Part shown: piece by piece, positions 6,092 through 9,836 of the stretch
Layout of the letters: every line of letters begins with the position of its first letter
Position numbering within the stretch: position 1 is the first letter of the stretch
DNA from: Lachnospiraceae bacterium
GTDB taxonomy: Bacteria; Bacillota; Clostridia; Lachnospirales; Lachnospiraceae
Assembly: GCA_015057205.1 (NCBI GenBank)
Contig: SVEW01000089.1
Location: 1 to 9,836, forward strand
Length of the DNA stretch: 9,836 nucleotides
Direction: 5' to 3'
Made by a program: the position numbers and the translations under genes
Notes under the pieces: generated by a model
What the model saw: only the letters and a program-made list of their open reading frames with translations
Told to the model about the DNA's origin: nothing
The model's database searches: none

Positions 6092-6628
6092 TTACTCCTC
6101 AATCACATCCATAATTTCTCCGATGAATGCCCAGTGTGGGTGCCATTCATCATTTTCGTCATGGGGATATACCGCCGGACTTGCGGCATAGTATTCTTTT
6201 ATCTCATCCGCCAGCCCTTCCTTTGCCATAGGATTCTGGTAAAGCTTTTTGCACACAAGGGTCATGCTTGCTTCCTCGTAAGCTACTGTATTTCCTACGG
6301 CAATAGGTGTCAGTCCGGATTCTGCCACTTTATCCCCGTCCCGTCCCGATTTGGATCCAAGAATTCCCAGCGCCTTCTTATACTGTTCCGTGAAAAAACA
6401 TACAGTGAATTCTTCATTATTCTCCAAAAATTCTTTTGTATATCGTGTAGGATATACATAAACCGTTACAACCGAGCCGCTGCCGCCCTTTCTATTCCAA
6501 ATAGTTCCAAGACTTCCCCAACCCAAGGTGCAGGAATTAAAATGCTCCATGTTTCCTGCTGTCACCAATGCCCAATCTTTCTTGAACATCTCAAAAATTT
6601 TATACTCTTTTTCCTCAAAATTACTCAT
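6092..6628 (-). CDS. Flavin reductase-like FMN-binding protein (flavoredoxin family)
   Basis: A 178-residue soluble protein of the flavin-reductase-like split-barrel family, which bind FMN and pass electrons between NAD(P)H or ferredoxin and flavin or other acceptors. Visible family features are WALVTAGNMEHFNSCTLGWG (19-38; the NSCTLGWG stretch lines the FMN phosphate), VYVYPTRYTKEFLENNEEFT (57-75, the TRYTxEFLE signature), and LGSKSGRDGDK (90-100), then TLVCKKLYQ and a C-terminal HWAFIGEIMDV strand. Clostridial members of this branch are usually annotated flavin reductase or flavoredoxin with unknown partner. The start ATG has AGGAGG six bases upstream. The gene stands alone: no gene within 430 bp upstream, and the thrS promoter lies beyond its stop. 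A stress or oxygen-related role is possible but not shown. Confidence 0.85.
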   Translation of the reverse strand: MSNFEEKEYKIFEMFKKDWALVTAGNMEHFNSCTLGWGSLGTIWNRKGGSGSVVTVYVYPTRYTKEFLENNEEFTVCFFTEQYKKALGILGSKSGRDGDKVAESGLTPIAVGNTVAYEEASMTLVCKKLYQNPMAKEGLADEIKEYYAASPAVYPHDENDEWHPHWAFIGEIMDVIEE

Positions 6629-6651
6629 GTTACTTCCTCCTATCCGAAAAA

Positions 6652-6946
6652 AATTACATGCAAAGACGCATAATTCAGCATTTAGTATGTAATTAAAAAA
6701 CTCGTTTTTTCACTTTACATACTTACTACTAGAATTTCACCTTTCGCATGTAGGGAAAAATCGCTTTTTTTGCGTTATTTACATACTTCATATCAAAAGC
6801 AACCATTTCGTATGTTACAATGCCTGCTTTTCTGCATTAGCAACTGCCACTTTTCCGTATTAACGGCTAAAAATTGCATTCTAATTTACACTAATCGCAC
6901 TTTAGCATGTATTGTTATAAAACCACTTTTCTTCATTACATACTAA
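6652..6946. repeat. Degenerate array of hairpin repeats between two genes
   Basis: The 433-bp gap 6629-7061 has no gene; its middle is an AT-rich array. Hairpins share one plan, arms like AGTATGTA/TACATACT enclosing an A-run, a short loop and a T-run: 6684-6692 with 6715-6723 (9 of 9 paired, inner AAAAAA-CTCG-TTTTTT); 6746-6752 with 6780-6786 (AAAAA-TCGC-TTTTTT inside); 6902-6911 with 6937-6946 (9 of 10). A further arm pair is 6652-6661 with 6685-6694. Between them (6787-6901) shorter degenerate copies follow the pattern cACTTTTCcgTATTA, as in CCACTTTTCCGTATTA (6847) and TGCTTTTCTGCATTA (6825), at uneven 22-36 bp steps. Copies are too diverged and too unevenly spaced for CRISPR. Role unknown: untranslated leader, protein-binding array or decayed mobile repeat. 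Confidence 0.7.
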
Positions 6947-7061
6947 AACTCAAAATCTCCAGATAAGTATATTATGATAGCATGCCCCACCCTTTATGCA
7001 CTTGATTTTCCTGCATATTTCAGGCACAAGATTCAACCTCAGCATAGTTCTTGCAAAAACC
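6947..7061. other. Non-coding remainder of the gap after the SatA-like gene
   Basis: These bases lie between the stop of the SatA-like gene and the repeat array. I see no reading frame with a ribosome binding site and no clear stem followed by a T-run on the minus strand, so the SatA-like gene has no obvious intrinsic terminator here. A minus-strand TGCTATCATAATATAC (about 6967-6982) resembles an extended -10 region but lacks a matching -35; it could start transcription toward the flavin reductase gene. Confidence 0.4.
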
Positions 7062-7586
7062 TTACCGTAGCTTTTTTCCCATATAAATCAGCATATTATG
7101 CTCTTGTGGTCCGTTATTAGCGTAGGCATAGCGGTCAAAACCGATAATCTCAAATCCGTGTTTCTTATAAAAAGAAACGGCTTTATAGTTAAAGCTCTGG
7201 GTTTCCAAAACTGCCATGCGCGCACCGCTTGCCACAGCGTCCCTCATAATTGTCTCAAGAAGCCCGGTTCCTACCCCGCTTTGGCGGATTTTCTCATCAA
7301 AAACGCAAATATTGGTAATCCGAAACCGGTTATTCCATTCCTCAAGAAATCCCTCCACAAATCCGATCAGTTCCTCACCCTCGAAAGCACCATAAGCTAC
7401 CGGATTTTCCAGCCAATCCGACAACATCTCATCGTCTAACGGCATTACCAACTCTTCTTCACAAGGAACCCATTCCATGGAAAAAGCGTCATCCTGCGGT
7501 TCTATGGATAGATACTGATTAGAACGTATTTTGGCATGGTAAGATTTCCCTTTGTAAGCATCGTAATTTAATTGTTCTATGGTCAT
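7062..7586 (-). CDS. GNAT acetyltransferase, SatA (streptothricin acetyltransferase)-like
   Basis: A 174-residue acetyl-CoA-dependent N-acetyltransferase. The N-terminal part (about 1-60, with EEELVMPLDDEMLSDWLENP) is typical of clostridial SatA-like proteins. The GNAT core follows: AYGAFEGEELIGFVEGF (64-80), strand 4 RITNICVF (89-96), motif A IRQSGVGTGLLETIM (100-114; Arg101, Gly104, Gly106 bind the pyrophosphate), and AVLETQSFNYKAVSFYKKHG (125-144) leading to FEIIGFDRYAY. The LETQ-x3-N and GFD-x-Y pattern is shared with streptothricin acetyltransferases such as SatA/YyaR. Whether it inactivates streptothricin is not shown; related chromosomal genes often have other amine substrates. The ATG has GGAGGAGATAGGG upstream and its own promoter, divergent from tldD. 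Confidence 0.83.
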   Translation of the reverse strand: MTIEQLNYDAYKGKSYHAKIRSNQYLSIEPQDDAFSMEWVPCEEELVMPLDDEMLSDWLENPVAYGAFEGEELIGFVEGFLEEWNNRFRITNICVFDEKIRQSGVGTGLLETIMRDAVASGARMAVLETQSFNYKAVSFYKKHGFEIIGFDRYAYANNGPQEHNMLIYMGKKLR

Positions 7587-7626
7587 ACCCTATCTCCTCC
7601 TATATTAAACTTTCCTTTATTTTCCT

Positions 7627-7656
7627 ATTGTATCATAACGACTCCGTACGGTTCAA
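7627..7656 (-). promoter_or_regulatory. Promoter of the SatA-like gene
   Basis: On the minus strand: -35 TTGAAC (7651-7656), an 18-base spacer, -10 TACAAT (7627-7632), with TG one base before the -10 (extended -10). The spacer and -35 edge contain the perfect palindrome CCGTACGG (7644-7651), a possible but unproven operator. The start would lie about 35 bases before the ATG. Confidence 0.6.
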
Positions 7657-7721
7657 GTATCATCATACACGTGCTTTTTCACCTCTTAGTCCCTGTTTCC
7701 TACCAGTCAACGGTGCCTGCC

Positions 7722-7750
7722 TTGTCTCCGTCTCATACTTATGCTACACT
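7722..7750 (+). promoter_or_regulatory. Promoter of the tldD-tldE operon
   Basis: -35 TTGTCT (7722-7727), a 17-base spacer, -10 TACACT (7745-7750), with TGC directly before the -10 (extended -10 type). It would start near 7757, about 38 bases before the tldD ATG. Back to back with the promoter of the SatA-like gene, 66 bp away. Confidence 0.55.
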
Positions 7751-7794
7751 AACAAAGTAACTTTTAATAATGTAAGCAAAAAGGGAGGGAATTT

Positions 7795-9180
7795 ATGTTT
7801 AATGATGTTATTAAAGAAAAAAAATCATTATTTGACACCTCTGTTCAGACCGTTTTAAGACAGCAACAAAACAGGGAACGACGTGTCATCCTCATGAATG
7901 GTAATCTGGTGACCAATATACGTACAGAATCCAGCGGAATCTGTGCAAATGTATATCAAAATGGCGTGAGAGGTTTTTCCTCTATCGCTGAGTGTAGCAA
8001 AGAGGCAGCGGAGAAGGTATTAAAAGCAGCTACCCAAAATGCCGCACTTTTAACCGGTCATCTGGCTTCACCTAGAGCCGCTTATTCGAAAACTATCCAG
8101 GGAATTGCGGTCCCAAACCGGTTAATCGAAGATGCAACCCAGAAGCAGATCATTGATTTATGTAAAAAAGTGGACAGCTATGTAACAGAACATTACAAAG
8201 ATCTGGTAAGTCGCCTGATCATGTACCGGGAAGACAGTATGGAAAAATACATCTACACATCCGATGCCAACGATGGACATGTAAGCTATCCAAGATGTAT
8301 GCTGTATATTGGCATGACCAAAAACACCAAAGAAGGTCAGCCGGTTGAAGTATTTGGTTCCATTTCGGTTTCAGCGGGTCTGGAAAAAGCATTCGCAGAC
8401 TTTGAAATCATCCGTAAGGAAATGGAAAAAACTTACAAACTTGTTTCTGACAAAGCCGAAGGAATCTATGCCGACGCCGGTTATAAAACCGTCATTTTAC
8501 ATCCGGACGTTGCCGGGATGATTGCCCACGAAGCCATAGGACATACTGTGGAAGCCGATTTGGTTCGCGGAGGTTCTGTTGCCGGTCCAAATCTCAACAA
8601 ACAGGTAGCTTCCGAGCTTGTAAGCATCGTTGACTTTGCTCACACCGCTTACGGCAAGGATATTGGTATCCCTGTGTACTTAGACGACGAAGGTATCATC
8701 GCAAACGATACGGTTCTTATCGAAAACGGTATTCTGAAATCTTACATGCACAATCGCGAAAGTGCAGACTTCTACGGCGTAGAACCTACCGGAAACGCAC
8801 GCGGTTGGACATTTAGTGACGAACCCATTATCCGTATGCGCAACACCATGGTTTTGCCTGGCAAAGACAAACTGGAAGATATGATTGCTTCCGTAGAAGA
8901 TGGCTACTATCTGACCTCCACCGGAAACGGACAGGCAGATCTTACCGGTGAATTCATGTTCGGAATTAATATGGGGTATGAAATCAAAAACGGAAAGCTA
9001 GGCAAAGCCATCCTTGATACTACGGTATCCGGCATTGCCTTTGATATGCTGAAAACCGTTGATATGGTCTCCGACGAGCTGGTTGTCAATGCTGCCGGAA
9101 CCTGTGGCAAGAAACAACCTATGTCCGTCAGCATGGGCGGTCCGGCTATGCGCTGTAAACTGATGATCGGAGGTAGATAA
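7795..9180 (+). CDS. tldD: TldD-like zinc metalloprotease
   Basis: A 461-residue cytoplasmic protein, near the usual TldD length. TldD with TldE/PmbA forms a heterodimeric peptidase that, in E. coli, trims the leader of microcin B17 and degrades the antitoxin CcdA; TldD holds the active site. Here the zinc site is complete: HEAIGH (His245, Glu246, His250) within MIAHEAIGHTVEADLVRGGS, and Cys437 in NAAGTCGKKQPMSVSMGGPA, the family's third ligand. The N-terminal domain (about 1-230) has the strand repeat typical of the family (ILMNGNLVTNIRTESSGICA), and GRGWTFSD-like (NARGWTFSDEPIIRMRNT) and TGEFMFG motifs line the active-site cleft. The ATG follows AAGGGAGGGAATTT. Its last codons carry the ribosome binding site of the next gene. 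Native substrate unknown. Confidence 0.94.
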   Translation: MFNDVIKEKKSLFDTSVQTVLRQQQNRERRVILMNGNLVTNIRTESSGICANVYQNGVRGFSSIAECSKEAAEKVLKAATQNAALLTGHLASPRAAYSKTIQGIAVPNRLIEDATQKQIIDLCKKVDSYVTEHYKDLVSRLIMYREDSMEKYIYTSDANDGHVSYPRCMLYIGMTKNTKEGQPVEVFGSISVSAGLEKAFADFEIIRKEMEKTYKLVSDKAEGIYADAGYKTVILHPDVAGMIAHEAIGHTVEADLVRGGSVAGPNLNKQVASELVSIVDFAHTAYGKDIGIPVYLDDEGIIANDTVLIENGILKSYMHNRESADFYGVEPTGNARGWTFSDEPIIRMRNTMVLPGKDKLEDMIASVEDGYYLTSTGNGQADLTGEFMFGINMGYEIKNGKLGKAILDTTVSGIAFDMLKTVDMVSDELVVNAAGTCGKKQPMSVSMGGPAMRCKLMIGGR

Positions 9181-9182
9181 TT

Positions 9183-9836
9183 ATGAAAAAATTACAGGAA
9201 GTTTTAACTTATATAAAAAATCTTCTCCAGGAACGAAATGTAGAACAGTCACTTTTGTCCGTGGAAGAAAGTAACACCCAGGAATTAACTTATGAAAATG
9301 GCGAATGTTCCTTACTCCGCACGCTATTCGGCCAAAGCGTTGGCATCCATGTAATTAAGGATCAGAAAAATGGTAAATCACAAATCAACGATTTTAGCGA
9401 GGCAGCGTTAAAAAATGCTGTGGAAACTGCTCTTTCTTCCGCAGAAGCCGGGGATGCGGATTCTGCTTATGTTTTTGCTAAAAACGAAGATAATCTATCG
9501 GTTTGCGATGGTGTTTTAGAGCCGGATATGGAGAAACTTTTAGCACGGGTAAAAGAACTTGCCCAAACCATTGATAAAGACTATCCAAAGGTTCAGCTTA
9601 TTCAGCTTATTGCTACCCACAAGCATATCCATCGCCTTGTTTACAACAGCAATGGCGGAGATGCTGATATTCACCAAGGCTACTATGGTATTTCTTTAGA
9701 ATTTGCCGGTAACGATGACGGCCAAACCGCTGGTTTAGCCGGTCATTTTGTGGCATTTGAATCCTTAGATACGCCATTAATTGAATTAGACGGTGTCCGC
9801 ACCTGTCTTCAGTCTGCAGTAGATGAACTACACCTC
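9183..9836 (+). CDS. tldE: TldE/PmbA-like partner subunit, N-terminal part (cut by window edge)
   Basis: The first 218 codons of a gene running off the right edge, with no stop in frame. The ATG at 9183 lies 2 bp after the tldD stop, and GGAGGT (inside the end of tldD) is eight bases upstream, so the two subunits are translationally coupled. The sequence reads as the N-terminal domain of the TldE/PmbA family: YENGECSLLRTLFGQSVGIH (33-53), NDFSEAALKNAVETALSSA (a helix at about 68-86), KVQLIQLIATHKHIHRLVYN and SNGGDADIHQGYYGISLEFA (about 140-180). In this family TldE resembles TldD but lacks the zinc ligands and helps hold the substrate; the part that would show this lies outside the window. 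Named partly from its position after tldD. Confidence 0.87.
   Translation, partial: MKKLQEVLTYIKNLLQERNVEQSLLSVEESNTQELTYENGECSLLRTLFGQSVGIHVIKDQKNGKSQINDFSEAALKNAVETALSSAEAGDADSAYVFAKNEDNLSVCDGVLEPDMEKLLARVKELAQTIDKDYPKVQLIQLIATHKHIHRLVYNSNGGDADIHQGYYGISLEFAGNDDGQTAGLAGHFVAFESLDTPLIELDGVRTCLQSAVDELHL

Noticed and set aside
6134..6673. 179-codon plus-strand frame opposite the flavin reductase gene
   Set aside because: It has no ribosome binding site, its protein has no family features, and it mirrors a well-supported gene with its own AGGAGG site.
6669..6943. CRISPR array in the repeat region
   Set aside because: The copies are short, strongly diverged and 22-36 bp apart with no constant repeat or unique spacers of even length, and there are no cas genes in the window.
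7628..7858. 76-codon plus-strand frame before tldD as a possible peptide substrate of TldD/TldE
   Set aside because: It crosses both promoters and overlaps the tldD start in another frame, lacks a ribosome binding site, and has no leader/core pattern.

Overview
The window looks like chromosomal DNA from a Gram-positive clostridium, most likely a gut Lachnospiraceae. The evidence is AGGAGG-type ribosome binding sites before almost every gene, a threonine T-box leader upstream of thrS, and a threonyl-tRNA synthetase of the short form without the N-terminal TGS domain. The base composition is moderately AT-rich with A/T-runs between genes. The assignment rests on gene style, not on a marker gene.

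Positions 1-3857 hold a run of small, functionally unrelated genes, all on the minus strand and packed end to end. In transcription order they are: a two-part protein with a SnoaL/NTF2-like front half; a Nudix protein that has lost the catalytic half of its Nudix box; an isochorismatase-fold cysteine hydrolase; a Sel1-repeat remnant; a small HExxH metallopeptidase-like protein; a RimJ/RimL-type GNAT acetyltransferase; a GNAT remnant joined to an unrelated tail; an SGNH/GDSL hydrolase; and the start of a membrane protein that runs off the left edge. Three decayed genes in about 2 kb point to repeated small deletions here.

Positions 3905-6057 are the thrS unit on the minus strand: a strong promoter (TTGACA, 17 bp, TATTAT), a T-box leader of about 250 nt with its terminator, the synthetase gene, and an intrinsic terminator. 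It is a self-contained unit that senses uncharged tRNA-Thr.

Positions 6092-7656 carry a flavin-reductase-like flavoprotein and a SatA-like GNAT acetyltransferase, both minus strand. Between them lie about 430 bp without a gene, most of it a degenerate array of repeats. At least three copies are hairpins built the same way, with arms related to TTAGTATGTA/TACATACTAA around an A-run, a short loop and a T-run. This is the least explained part of the window.

Positions 7722-9836 are a plus-strand operon, divergent from the SatA-like gene: a complete TldD metalloprotease with HEAIGH and GTCGK zinc motifs, followed after 2 bp by a TldE/PmbA partner cut by the right edge. Together they would form the TldD/TldE peptidase; no peptide substrate gene is visible beside them.

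I see no phage genes, transposases, tRNA/rRNA genes or CRISPR array. I found no clearly new multi-gene system. The best leads are the hairpin array and the decayed or unassigned genes of the left-hand cluster.
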